64,000 bases of DNA from assembly GCA_026214975.1 (NCBI GenBank), contig CM047806.1:54267947-54331946 (forward strand), in the 5' to 3' direction. The translations under genes and the position numbers were made by a program. Positions 21,482 through 34,216 of this stretch are shown piece by piece. Position 1 is the first letter of the stretch. The number at the start of each line of letters is the position of its first letter. Source of the stretch: Gentiana macrophylla. Its lineage: Eukaryota; Streptophyta; Magnoliopsida; Gentianales; Gentianaceae. The notes below the pieces were generated by a model that worked only from the letters and a program-made list of their open reading frames with translations, did not search any database and had not been told where the DNA came from.

Positions 21482-21499
21482 TGGCGCCGTTGCCGGGGA
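21482..21499 (+). other. Primer binding site of the nested element
   Basis: TGGCGCCGTTGCCGGGGA lies four bases after the LTR end and is identical to the site at 10358. Confidence 0.9.
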
Positions 21500-24383
21500 A
21501 TAGGTGTCATGTTGAATCTGATCTTGTTATTTCTCGATTTTGTTACGTTTATTTTTCGTTTTAATAAAAGTAGCGTTTACCAAATCGAGAGTTTTTATTT
21601 TGCCGTGTTTCGATGACCATAAGGTTAAGAATGTGCAAAAGTTTTTTACTCGATTTGTTTAAACGTGAAGTATGTGTTTATGTGTTTTCTGATCTAACCT
21701 CTTTGTGCTTTAATTGAAAGTGGATGTTGTGATCTGTGTTAATATGTGTTTTATGTTTTTAGGGTTTGTCTGCGTTTTCCTGCTCTCTGCTGTGTATTCG
21801 TTGTATGGACGAGCGTTCAAGTTAGTGAACGCCCGTCCAGTTCTTTAGCTGCAGGTAAACGAGCGTTTGAAAGTATTAGACGCTCGTCTGTTCAAATATT
21901 TTCGACTATGTTCTGGTTTAAAGGACCAGACGAGCGTCTATGCTTTCTGAACGTCCGTCCGGTTGGTTTTCAAGTCAAACGAGCGTTTGTTTTGTTTGAC
22001 GCTTCGTCCAAAGTCATATTTTGAGGTGAACGCCCGTCATGTTGTCTTTGACGCCGCTTCTGTAGTCCAGGTTTTTCTTGATCTCATTCCTAATGCTTTT
22101 ATTTAGTATGGATTGCTTACATTCGAGCATCTGTGGCCTATTTATTTTTTACATAGATGTCCTGAATATGAATGTTATACCTTTCCATCTATGAATTCAT
22201 GCTAAGTAAATGATCTTATTCCTTATACATGATTCATCTATGCAAGTTATAGTTACTGTCGGTTCTCGTATGCTATAACTGGTCTTCGTGTTAATTAGTA
22301 GCTAATGTCGGTTTCCGTATTCTACATACCGTTGTGATGAATCTTGTGAGCTTTGAGACTTATGTGCTTCCTTGTTATTTTTATAACTCATTTGGGTAGT
22401 AACTGTCGGTTTTCCGTATGCTACGATGGAAACCTTATGAGTTATATCTGTTTAGTATAGCTAACTGTTGGTTTTCCATAATGCTATCACCTTTGACGAG
22501 TCTTAAAGCGCTCACTTTACTTGCATGTAATGAACAAGATCATATGCGTTTATCGTAACCTGTCATTATTTGGTAGACGTTTATTATATACATGTCATAT
22601 TGCTAATTAGTGGGCTAGTTTTCTTTCTTTTATTTTCTTTTATTTTTGCATATCATTTAGATGCATATCATTTAGCTGCATATCATCTAGTTGCATTGTT
22701 TTTATTTTTGTTTTATTTTATTTTATTTTATTTTTTTGAGCGTAGTTAACTGTCGGTTTCCGTAATACTACCTCGTTTTCTTTATTTTTAGTTTCTGCAT
22801 AGGCCGTAGTCACTGTAGGGTTGTCCTCCAAACTCGCTCAGCCTGAGCCTGTCAGAATTTATTTTTATTTATTTTATTTTTAGGATTGCATATCATGTAG
22901 GCTGCATTGTAGTATATTTTCATGTAGTTGCACCTAGCCTACTGTTGTGTAATGTTCCATGTATATGTATTCCATCTTTATATGAGCTTAAATTTGAAAT
23001 ATCTCTATATCTCCTTTTCCATGTGCTTTATATATGTAATCTTTTCTTTTTCCCCGAAGACTCTTTTTGCACTAATCAAGTCTGCAGGATACTTTCTATA
23101 GCTATTGTGCACTTTAAAGATGTATTCAGTTGTCCCGTGATGCTCCACGATCTCATCGAGCTATGCAAGCAATCCTGGTTCTTGTTGGTTTCTCCGCACT
23201 GCCAAAGATCCAATCAACTAAGTTCTCTAATTTATTATTTCTGTATAACTTGAGGACAAGTTGCAATCTAAGTGTGGGGGAAGGGATAGATGATTTATGT
23301 GTCTACTTTCGTTTGCTCATATTTTTAGTATTTCTATGAAAAGTGCTTAATTTTCAAAATTTTTGTTATATCCCGAGTAGACAAAGGCATATCTTTGCTT
23401 GAGTTTATATCATTTTTGCTATATTCTGTATATTTAGTAATTTTAGTTGTTTCACCCGACACTCTTTTTCACATGCCATAGTAAATGATGAGCTAAATGT
23501 TGAAAGCCTACCCCATTTTAGTTGGAGATTTTTGATGATTATAGCATGTTTCTTTGCTTATGTACAATTCTTGAAAAGTTTAGTAGTTTGTATTCTAGGA
23601 TTAAAGTATGACATACTTGTGAATATCTGTAAGTTTGAATGTGATAAGTGAAACGTGATTAAGTCTTTGCAATAGTAATAAATTGTTTACTTGAGGTGTT
23701 ATGCTCGGTGGTCTGTACTACTAGAAAATAATCTTTACCACCGCCAAATTAAATCTCTAAGTAAACATAATTGTAATTGTGTGTGTCGGAAGTCGGTTTA
23801 TGATTTGGGTGAGGTAGGGTGTACCACGTATGTCCTATTCCACTATGATGACCAAAAGCTCACGACGATCGGTTTATAGTCGCCTTATGATTGGAGTAAG
23901 GTAGGGATTATCTTGAAATGTCCTATTCTCGCTATGAGGGCAAAAGTTTATTCTGTTGTGTGTTAGAAAGGTGTGAAAAAGTGAAAATATTGAAATATAT
24001 TATTATGAATAAGTAAGGACTTAGTTATCGTTAATCTTATACCCAGTATAAAGCTCAAGGATATGTTGTAGGGATTATCCTCTGAGTCTGTCAGAAATGT
24101 TTTAGATATTCTCTACTATTTCTTTTTGGGATATGTATGTTTTGTAAAGTGCATGTTATAATTTTTGAATATTTCTAACTTAGATGGGAAACCGGGCTAG
24201 TTTTGGTTTGAATAACTTTCAAATTGTGGAACTTAGTGGAAGTTTATTATGGCTATGCACACACTACACGGGTGAACTTCTAAGTTATTGAATATACTTC
24301 ATATTTGTATGGATGTTTATTTGTCTCGAGCTTGACTTTGTTTTGTTTTGCTCGGGACGAGCAAAAGATAAGTGTGGGGGAGT
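21500..24383 (+). other. Internal region of the nested element, non-coding
   Basis: No retroelement protein motif is visible in any frame; short open stretches are chance. From 21806 to about 22050 there are paired RRACGNNCGTYY palindromes at the leader position. From 22250 to 22770 a short phrase (ACTGTCGGTTTTCCGTATGC and variants) recurs several times, a degenerate tandem repeat. The inner purine module is at 23247-23285 and the 3' module at 24346-24382. The minus-strand array at 30263-44970 has the same layout. Confidence 0.7.
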
Positions 24384-25879
24384 TGTTAAGGGTCAATTTG
24401 TAGTGTTTTATAAGGATATATTTTATATCAATATTCCCCATATATGGATGTTTTTCGTAGAATTCGAGCTTATAATCGATTAATTGAGCAAATGACGTTT
24501 TGAATAGTTAAAATGCAAAATCGAGTAAATATCGTGGTTTTATTATCTATTTTGTATGGTTTTACGTTTTGCTCGGTTTTGTCATCTTTTAGGTGCACAA
24601 ATGTGGAATGGAAGAGGTCTAAATGATGTTTGATTGAAGATTAAAATGGAAAGAAAGAGATACAAGAGGATGAAGATGAAATAAAGCTTGGGAAAATCCC
24701 GAAAACGACTCGTAATACGACGGGCTAGTCAAAAAGGCGTTTTCTGAAGAAGAGTCCTTAATGAAAGTTGTAGAGTTTTCCGAGAGCTTTTTTATGACAT
24801 TCGGATCATAATTTTTGGAGGTCTACAACTCAAGATATGAATTTTAGAAGTTTTATTCCAATAAATATGTAATCGAAGAGCGCCGCAATTTCATTAACCG
24901 ACTTAAGCAGCCGACCTAAACCTCTATATAAACAGCCGCATGATCAACCCTAATTCTACACAATTGATTCAGCCGCAATTCTCACAAAGAGTTAGCGCCG
25001 CACTCGAGGGCGATTCAAGGCGGTCACCCGAGCCTTGTGCTCGGGTGATCCGGTTAGATTAGGATATCGTTTTCTTCCGTTTTCGATTCATGGATTCAAT
25101 CATGTACCAAACTACGTGAGTTTATTTATTTAATTTATTCAGTCCTTATTCGTTTTTATGATCTTTAATTTATTTTGTATCGTTCTATGATTTTGATGCT
25201 ATGATGTGAATAGATCGAGAGATCAGTTTGCTATTGATACGTTTACAACATACGGAAGTTGCGTAGACTAGATCACCATAGAAAGATAGGATCTTTAATC
25301 ATTAATTATGTGACAAATTAATTGGTTAATTATCTAGGTTGTTAGATTCTAAAATACGAGAGTTAACTTGAATCTACACCGAGTTTTGTTTGGTAAATCG
25401 ATCTCAACATTCGGAAGATGAGAGATTGATAAATTGGACTCACTAAGGAATTAGGAATCCATAGCTTGAGAATAAATTCACTAAGGAATTAGGGGTTTAT
25501 GTCTCGTGAAAAGGTGAAACCACAACTTGAATTAGAATCATGAGATGAACTAGGGTTGAAATCACTTGGTTTGTGCACTGTTTGATCCCATGTATCTTTA
25601 GTTTAGTTTAGGTTGTGTTATTTTATTTCGTAGGTTAGATTTATTTTAATTGCTCTTTCGTTTATTTTATTTGTTCTTTCGTTTATTCGTTTTTCCTAAG
25701 TAACAATTGAAAGGAATTAGTGAAATTAGATTCAACATCCCAATTCCCTGTGGATCGACCCCTTACTCACTTCGCTCTACTATCAATTACCCGGTATTCG
25801 GCCGGTTAGGAGTTAGTTTTGCATGGTAGTTAGGGTTTATAAATTTTCTTTTGTTTAATGATGCAAAATCTCCCCAACA
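24384..25879 (+). repeat. 3' LTR of the nested element (family B)
   Basis: This is nearly identical to 19981-21477, beginning directly after the purine tract and ending CCCCAACA at 25879, followed by the CCGGC duplication. The TATA box is at 24924-24931. Differences from the 5' LTR cluster at CAG-rich sequence near 24985-25020. Confidence 0.9.
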
Positions 25880-26090
25880 CCGGCAGCCGAGGGATGACAG
25901 GGTTTTCAATCCGAGCCTCATTGATTTCCATTATTCTTCTGAGATTGAGCAGGCCATAGCCGATGTTCTTCACGAGTCTGAGTCGTCTGATGAGGAGCAG
26001 CCTGACCCCGTAGCTAGGACTGCGGCACCACCTTCTGGACCCTCCTCTGATCTACCGGCCGATGATTCTGCGACACCGAGCCAGCCTTGA
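25880..26090 (+). CDS. Transposase_32-like 3' ORF, C-terminal part
   Basis: After the second CCGGC the frame interrupted at 19980 continues without a shift to the TGA at 26088-26090. It encodes an acidic, Ser/Pro-rich tail (SEIEQAIADVLHESESSDEE and then PPSGPSSDLPADD). With one duplication copy removed, the whole ORF would be about 500 codons with a single internal stop. No motif of known function is seen in the tail. Confidence 0.55.
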
Positions 26091-26517
26091 TTTTATTTTT
26101 CTACTTCTAGTTTTTCTTTTTCTTTGATTCGATGGATGTATGTTATTGATACTTTTTCTTATATGATTCGTTATAATTTTGATATTGCTACTGTTACTTT
26201 TCCCGATGGATCATGTAAGCCATAAGGCACCCGTACTTTCACTTCTACTGTGTTTATACTTTCTGGATGTATTGAATGCTTTAACTTTTGCTTTATCTTC
26301 ATTTTTGATATCTCTTTTCGTTCTGGTATAATTCCCCGTTTTCCCCGAGATGTTTCCGTGTTTGTCACAGTCGTGCAGGTATCATTTTACCGGTTTTGTC
26401 GAGCTACATTGTAAGGTTACGCGTTCTAAGTATCATTATGTAGGCTCCGGCCTGACCGACGATTCGAGTTTCGATTTAACTCAGCTAAGTCTTTTCCTTT
26501 TTCTTTCGTTCTGCACC

Positions 26518-26555
26518 ACATGAGGACATGTTGACTTTTAAGTGTGGGGGAGGGG
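26518..26555 (+). promoter_or_regulatory. Inner hairpin-polypurine module
   Basis: ACATG (26518-26522) and CATGT (26527-26531) form a stem with loop AGGA. Eight bases later comes AAGTGTGGGGGAGGGG (26540-26555). It lies about 1 kb before the true 3' polypurine tract and has the same order of parts. Confidence 0.55.
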
Positions 26556-27549
26556 AATGTTTCGATATGTATCTACACATTTGCTTAATTCGTAATGTTT
26601 CTATGCAAAATGAGCTAAAATTTTCGGAATTTTTCGACACTTTTGTTTTTGAATTGTCCCGAGTAGGCAATTCGATTCAATGTTCGTTATTTTTATAGTC
26701 ATTTAAGCTGTATATCGTATGTTTGATAAGTTAGTTGTTTCACCTGAGATCGATTCTTCACGAGCCATAATGAATGATGAGCTAAAATATAAAGTTGTAC
26801 CCCTTTTGATTAGTGATTTTTGATTTTCTTATAAGTCATGTGCTTAGTGCTACGTATATATCTTGAGATTTAAGATAGTCTGTATTTAGATCCGAAGTAT
26901 GATATACTGTGAATATCTGAGGTTTGAATGTGACAAGTAACACGTAACTTATTGTCAAATATAAAAGTTGAAAAAAAAATATGAAGTAAATTGGGTGTGT
27001 CGAAAGCTAGTAGATGATTTGAGTGCGATAGGGTATACCACGTATGTCCTATACCACTATGATGACTAAAAGCTCACGACAGTCAGGAAAAGCTGCCTTA
27101 TGATTTGAGTAAGGTAGGGTATATCTCGAATATCCTATTCTGCTATGACAGGGCAATAGCTCATTCTGATGTGCGTTTAAAAGTGAACAAGTTAAATCAA
27201 CTAATGAATTGTTATGAAATGAATATAAGACTAAGTTATCGTCTACCTTATCCCCAGTAGAAACCGATAGATATGCTGTAGGGATTATCCTCTGAGTATT
27301 TCAGAAAGGCCCTAGATATATTCTATCATCCTTTTCGGGATATGTCACGTTTGTAGGGTGCATCTTATGAGTGTCATTTATTGCTAGTCTACAAGGGGGT
27401 GTTAGCTAGTTTTGCTTTGAGTTTCTCAAGTTTGGATTTAGTGGAAGTTTATTATGGCTATGCACACACACTGGTGAACTTCTGATTTATTGGATATGTG
27501 TTATATATGTTTAGATGCCTATCTTTTCTCGAGCCTTTACTTGGTTTTG

Positions 27550-27587
27550 TTTTGCTCGGGACGAGCAAAAGCTTAAGTGTGGGGGAG
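27550..27587 (+). promoter_or_regulatory. 3' hairpin-polypurine tract
   Basis: TTTTGCTCG (27550-27558) pairs with CGAGCAAAA (27562-27570) across a GGA loop. AAGTGTGGGGGAG follows at 27575-27587 and ends one base before the LTR start. The purine tract is the expected plus-strand primer. Confidence 0.75.
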
Positions 27588-27588
27588 T

Positions 27589-28706
27589 TGTTAAGGGTGA
27601 ATTTATACGATTTATAACGATATATTTTATGTCAATTTTCCCCATATGTGTATGTTTCTCATAGAAATCGAGCTTTATATTGAAATATTGAGCAAATGAG
27701 TTTTAGAAGTATTAAAGTGCAAAATCGGGTTAATTATGTGATTTTATAGGATAAATATCTTTAGATGTAAGATGTTACATTTTGCATGTTTTTATCGTGA
27801 TGTAGGTACGCTTGCATGAGGTGAAAGGAGCTTAAAAGATGTTCAAGTGATGATTTGCATGGAAGGGAAGAGATAGAGATGAAGTTGGAATGAAGATCAA
27901 GATGAATTTGGAAGAAAAAGAGCTGAACGCGCGTCCAAGTCCCGTCCAGCTGGGTCAAGCGTCCAAAAGAGTGGGATGGCGTCCGGAGGAAAAAGTTGAG
28001 CAGAGAGTTTGGACGCTGAAGCAAACGGGCGCCCATCTCGCGTCGAAGAATGAATGAGCAGCGTCGAGCTTGAGTGGACGGGCGTCCTTAAACCGACTCT
28101 AGCGGCCAGCCTTTACTTTTCTATAAATAGCAAATAGCGATTTCAACCTAGAACACACATTATTGACTCTTATTGATACATAATCATTAGAGAAAAACCC
28201 TAGGCGGCCCCAGCCCCCTTTTGGGAGGCTGGGGTGGCGGATTAATTAGGTTTTTATTTTCGTTTTCTTTCCTTGGTCGATCTTGATGACGGCTTGAAGC
28301 TGTGAACTTGGAGCGACCATGAGAGATTTTCAAAGAGCGTTTTTATTCTTTCTTTGGATGATTTTGTGAGTGTTTTAATTAAAGTTTGTATCTTTCCTTT
28401 GTTTATTTGTTTATGCAATCGATATCGGAAGATGTATTGCTATTTGATGTTTACCGTATGATGGAAATCGGTGTAAACCTTAGATCACCATAGGAAAGAT
28501 TAGACTTTTAACCTTGACATAACGGAAGTTGATAGGTTAGATTTCTAGGTTGTTAGATCTAATAAATCTTGCACCTTGTTTTGAGAGCGTTAATCTCTAT
28601 AGATCGGAAGATGATGAGATTGATAGACGGATTACTTACGGAAGTAGGAATTCATACCTTTGATTAGGTGAACCATACCTTTGAGTAGGAATTCATACCT
28701 TTGATT
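27589..28706 (+). repeat. 3' LTR of the Athila element, truncated
   Basis: It starts TGTTAAGGGTG and matches the 5' LTR (8887) through TATA box (28120-28130), R-region hairpin (28207-28233) and the GATCGGAAGATG block. Near 28640-28706 a short AATTCATACCTTTGATTAGG phrase is repeated. Instead of the last 380 bp, unrelated internal sequence follows. The element therefore lost its own 3' end to rearrangement. Confidence 0.8.
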
Positions 28707-28812
28707 AGGGGAATGTTTCGATATGTATCTACACATTTGCTTAATTCGTAATGTTTCTATGCAAAATGAGCTAAAATTTTCGGAATTTTTCAACACTTTT
28801 GTTTTTGACACT
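28707..28812 (+). repeat. Copied piece of internal region at the inversion joint
   Basis: About 102 bp are nearly identical to 26551-26652, in the same orientation, joined to the truncated LTR at a shared AGGGG. A few bases later an LTR in the opposite orientation starts at 28813. It is a filler sequence at a rearrangement joint. Confidence 0.75.
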
Positions 28813-30262
28813 TGTCACGGATTTTATATAACAAAGCAAACAAGTAATAAAATTTATAAATCCGGTATTCCCCAAGTGTAGGGATCGTAGTATAGCGATT
28901 AATACCGGAGTCGGTCACAGGGAATCGGGGTATCTAGTTCATTAATTTTCCTAAGGTTGTTACTACTAAAACGAAACTAAAAACGATAAAATAAACTGGA
29001 CAGAGGATTGTCAGTCCAAAGCCAGGAAGGATAAAAGCGATAATAAATAAATAAAACTACAACTAGGAAAACAATAAAACTAACGAACATGATAACGACT
29101 GAATCAAATCAACATAGAACAAACATGATCCACCATCCCGCAACCCTTAATTCTTCCCTAGATTATCTTATGATGATTCAATCAAAGTTGTGGTTCACCT
29201 AATCAAAGGTATGAATTCCTACTTCGTAAGTAATCCGCCTATCAATCTCATCATCTTCCGATCTATGAGATTAACGCTCTCAAAACAAGGTGCAAGATTT
29301 ATTAGATCTAACAACCTGAGATCTAACCTATCAACTTCCGTTATGTCAAGGTTAAAAGTCTAATCTTTCCTATGGTGATCTAAGGTTTACACCGATTTCC
29401 ATCATACGGTAAACATCAAATAGCAATACATCTTCCGATATCGATTGCATAACAAATAAACAAAGGAAAGATACAAACTTTAAATTAAACTCACAAGATT
29501 ATCCAAGAGAGAAATCAAAAACGCTGCTGAAAAGTAACCATGGATGCTCCAGTTCACAGCTTGAAGACCATCAACATGGACGAACAAGAACAGAAAAAGA
29601 ACGAAAATAAAACCTAATCTAACATACCCCAACCTCCCAAAGGGGTCAAGCGCCAGGGCTCCTCTCTAATGTTTGTGTGTCAAGAGGGATCGAATTGTGT
29701 GTCTTTAGGGTTGGAATCCGCGTGCTATTTATAGATATTTAAGTCGGCCAAGGCTAAGTCGGCGGACGGACTCCCGTCCACTTCTTTGGACGCTCGTTCG
29801 GTCTTGTTGGACTTCCTTCAGACGCCCGTCCAGTGCTGCGCCCAAACTCTCTCGAATCAACTTTTCACTGGGCGCCATCCACTATTCTCAGACGCCACCA
29901 GATCGACGGAACTTGGCGCCGGATTCGGACTCTTTTCTTCCAAATTCATCTTGATCTTCATTCCAACTTCATCTCTATCTCTTTCCTTCCATGCAAATCA
30001 TCACTTGAACATATTTTAAGCTCCTTTCACCTCATGCAAGCGTACCTACATCACGATAAAAACACGCAAACTGTAGCATCTTACATCTAAAGATATTTAT
30101 CCAATAAAATCACATAATTAGCTCGATTTTGCACTTTAATACTTCTAAAACTCATTTGCTCAATATTTCAATATAAAGCTCGATTTCTATGAGAAACATA
30201 CGAATATGGGGAAAATTGATATAAAATATATCCTTATAAAACGTATAAAATCACCCTTAACA
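28813..30262 (-). repeat. Family A LTR, inverted, 3' end of the array element
   Basis: This full-length LTR of about 1450 bp is in reverse orientation, from TGTCACGG (its 3' end) to CCTTAACA (its 5' end). It matches the left LTR at 8887 closely apart from CG-rich sites. The minus-strand TATA box is at 29726-29736 with GGACG palindromes at 29764-29893. The adjacent 30263 purine tract shows that it is the 3' LTR of a minus-strand element. Confidence 0.85.
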
Positions 30263-33200
30263 ACTCCCCCACACTTAAACCTTGCTCGTCCCGAGCAAGA
30301 CAAAACATAATCAAGACTCGAGACATATAAACATTTATGCAACCATAAAGCATATTCAATAATTTAGAGGTTCACCCAAGTGTGTGTGCATAGCCATAAC
30401 AAATTTCCACTAAATCCACACTTGAAATTGATTCAAGCAAAACTAGCCAACATCCCATTTAGATTAGAAATATAAAAACGATTATAACATGCACCTCACA
30501 AAACATACATATTCGAAAAGAATGATAGAGGGTATTTAAGACCTTTTCTGACATACTCAGAGGATAATCCCTACAATATATCTTTCAGTTTATACTTGGG
30601 ATAGTTAGAAGATAACTACGGTTTTCAACCATCTTTTCACATTGCCATTTGCTAATTTTCTTAAAATTCTCTTAATTACACACGTATAGCATATGCCCTC
30701 ATTCCCAGCAATAGGATGTTTCGTGATAACACCCTAGCTGGACTACTATCATCAGGCAATCGGGAACTATTGAACCTCATAGTGGTATAGGACATTTCGT
30801 GATAACGCCCTACCGCACTCAAATCATTGGCAGCTACTTCCGACACTTATACATATATATATATCTTATTCATATTATTCATCTTAGATTGGTATACAAA
30901 CCTTAGATTATATCCCTCCTATCACATTAAAACCTTCAGATATTCACAGTATGTCATACTTTAATTCTAAACACAAACTATTAAAATTTTCAAAATCCGT
31001 ATGTACGCAAAGAATCATGCGATAATCATCAAAAAATCTCTAATCAAATGGGCATAGCTTTAAAATATAGCTCATCATTTACTATGGCACGTGAAAAATA
31101 GTGTCGGGTGAGACATATAAATTTACTAAATATGCAAAATAATGCACCAATGATATAAAAACTCAAATAAAGATATGCCTTTGCTCACTTGGGACAAAAC
31201 AAACAAATTTTTTTTTAAAATTTAGCACTTTTTCATGGAAATATAATAGTATGGAAAATGAACGTAGATACATAAAACCATTCCCCTCCCCCACACTTAA
31301 ATTACAACATGTCCTCATGTTGTGCAGAATTAAAAGGAAAAGATAAAAGAACTTAGCTGATTGTAGTTCGAAGAGGAGCACTTACGGAAGTGGCGAGAGA
31401 TCCAATCGAAGCGGCTTGAGGAAGTCGGTAAATAGCACAAGCGCTATCGACAATATCCTGCACACTTGAAAAACAAGGAAGTATCTCGGGGAAGATAGGG
31501 GAAAGATACGCACATGGTATAATTGCTCAGATGGAAAAATCACCACACAGTTAAAACACAGGACATCTAAGCGTCAAACATAAAGCCACAGAAGCTTGTA
31601 GAATAATATAGACCACATGTGCAAACAGAAACATCAAACTCCAACTAATAATGATAGAGGATTATACATGGAAAAGAAGTCATAGAGATTTTTTCAACTT
31701 AAGCCCATATAAAGATGGAAATTATACATGGAACATTACAAAACAGTAGGGCTAGGTGCAACTACATGTAAAAGATATTACAATGCAATCTACATGATAA
31801 AGTGGTAGCGTACGGCAAGCCGACAGTAACTACCCTCAAGAAAAATAAAAGAAAAATAGAAAAACAATGCAACTAGATGACATGCAACTAAATGATATGC
31901 AAGAATAAAAGAAAATAAAATAAAGAAAACTAGCCCACTCAGTTGCAACACGACATGTATATAATAAACGACTACCAAATAATGATAGTTTACGATAAAC
32001 GATGCGATTATTCATTATATGCGATGTAAACGCGCTTAAGACTCATCAAAAGTGATAGCATTATGGAAAACCAACAGTTAGCTATACTAAACAAATATAA
32101 CTCATAAGAAGACATGGTAGCATACGGAAAACCGACAGTAGCTACCCATATGAGCTACAAAAATAACAAGAAAGCACATAGGTCTCAAAGCTCACAGGAT
32201 TCATCACAACGATATGTAGCATACGGAAACCGACATTAGCTACTAAACAACAATAAGAACAGTTATAGCATACGAGAACCGACATTAACTATAACATGCA
32301 TGGATGAATCATGTATATAAAAGTTAATCAATTATTTAACATGGGTCGGTAGATGGAAAGAAACCATAACGGTGAAAGAAACAGACATCTACGCATATAC
32401 AAAGGCCACAGAGGCTCACAATAAAACATCCATGTCGAATAATGAAACATGTATATAACGATTAACCAATTATTTAACATGGATTCGTAGATGGAAATAT
32501 GTAAACATGCTAGTTCAGAACATCTACGTAGAAATAATTGGCCACAGAAGCTCCTATAGAAGTATCCACGTCAAATAAAGCATTAAAAATCAAGTCAAGA
32601 AAAATTTGGAACCTGAACGTGCGTTCAACATACCAAAACGGGCGTTCACAACATATTCAGGGCGGACGGACGTTCACTTACTATGGACGCCCGTCTGACT
32701 CAGCAGAAAAGCACAGCAGACTCGATTGATACCAGAAAACAGCAGCAACCCTAAAATCATAACCTAATACCATATCATTAAAACAGAAACCCTAGTGTTT
32801 ATTGAAAACAAAACTATGAAACCTAAATTCACGTTTCATAAATTGAGTAAAAACTTTTGCACATTCTTAACCCAACGGTCATCGAAACACGGCAAAAATA
32901 AAAACTCTCAATTTGTGTGACGCTACTCTTATTGAAAACTACCTAAAAGATACGAAACAGTAAACCTTAACTAAACTACGGAAAATTTTAAAACAGAAAA
33001 AGCAGAAAACCCTAAAAACGTGTTGAAATCTTCTCGAGCCCAAAATGGAAGGGAAAAGCAGTGGATTTTGACCTCGAAACGGCATCGAACGGCCTACGGC
33101 GTCGGAACGAGCTTTATGAATTCCTACTCAAAGTTGTGGTTCACCTAATCAAAGGTATGAATTCCTACTTCCGTAAGTAATCCGTCTATCAATCTCATCA

Positions 33201-34216
33201 TCTTCCGATCTATAGAGATTAACGCTCTCAAAACAAGGTGCAAGATTTATTAGATCTAACAACCTAGAGATCTAACCTATCAACTTCCGTTATGTCAAGG
33301 TTAAAAGTCTAATCTTTCCTATGGTGATCTAAGGTTTACACCGATTTCCATCATACGGTAAACATCAAATAGCAATACATCTTCCGATATCGATTGCATA
33401 ACAAATAAACAAAGGAAAGATACAAACTTTAAATTAAACTCACAAGATTATCCAAGAGAGAAATCAAAAACGCTGCTGAAAAGTAACCATGGATGCTCCA
33501 GTTCACAGCTTGAAGACCATCAACATGGACGAACAAGAACAGAAAAAGAACGAAAATAAAACCTAATCTAACATACACCCCAAATTCTCCCAAAAAAATT
33601 TGGCGCCTAAAACTCCTCTCTAATGTTTGTGTGTCAAGAGGATCGAATTGTGTGTCTTTAGGGTTGGAATCTGCGTGCTATTTATAGATATTTAAGTCGG
33701 CCAAGGCTAAGTCGGCGAGACGTGACGCCCGTCCACTTCTTTGGGCGCTGCGTCGGTCTTGTTGGACTTCCTTCAGACGCCCGTCCCAAAGCTGCGTCCA
33801 AACTCTCTCGAATCAACTTTTCACTGGGCGCTTGATCCACTATTCAGACGCCGCCCCAGATCGGAACTTGAACGCCGCTTGAGACTCTTTTCTTCCAAAT
33901 TCATCTTGATCTTCATTCCAACTTCATCTCTATCTCTTTCCTTCCTTGCAAATCATCACTTGAACATCTTTTAAGCTCCTTTCACCTCATGCAAGCGTAC
34001 TACATCACGATAAAAACACATAAATCAGAGCATCTTACATCTAAAGATATTTATCCAATAAAATCACATAATTAGCTCGATTTTGCACTTTAATACTTCT
34101 AAAACTCATTTGCTCAATATTTCAATATAAAGCTCGATTTCTATGAGAAACATACGAATATGGGGAAAATTGATATAAAATATATCCTTATAAAACGTAT
34201 AAAATCACCCTTAACA
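30263..34216 (-). repeat. Tandem unit 1: non-coding internal region plus truncated LTR
   Basis: The 3954-bp unit starts at a minus-strand purine tract, runs through a non-coding internal region to about 33115, and then joins an LTR that lacks its 3' portion (33125-34216). It has both hairpin-purine modules (30263-30299 and 31283-31322), repeated CATACGG...CCGACAGT phrases near 32100-32280 and palindrome pairs at 32616-32694. It has no primer site. Open stretches here recur in units 2 and 3 only because the DNA is repeated. Confidence 0.85.

Larger units (their letters stand above)
19981..25879 (+). mobile_element. Non-autonomous LTR element, family B, with CCGGC duplication
   Basis: Two LTRs (19981-21477 and 24384-25879, 1497 and 1496 bp) flank a 2.9-kb internal region with a tRNA-Asp primer site and a 3' purine tract but no gag or pol. 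CCGGC is repeated at 19976-19980 and 25880-25884. The LTRs differ mainly in a patch near 20585-20635, so the insertion is fairly recent. It sits inside the 3' ORF and would need proteins from an autonomous relative. Confidence 0.92.
26091..27588 (+). other. 3' non-coding region of the Athila element
   Basis: No supported gene. It holds the inner hairpin-purine module (26518-26555) and the 3' module that primes the LTR (27550-27587). The segment 26551-26652 recurs at 28707-28808. Much of the rest can be aligned by eye with the internal regions of the nested element and of the inverted array. Confidence 0.6.

Noticed and set aside
31163..31381. Open frame recurring in the array (also 35121-35477 and 39149-39505)
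   Set aside because: It recurs only because the array is a DNA repeat. It reads across the inner purine module on the minus strand, has no family motif, and its ends differ between units.
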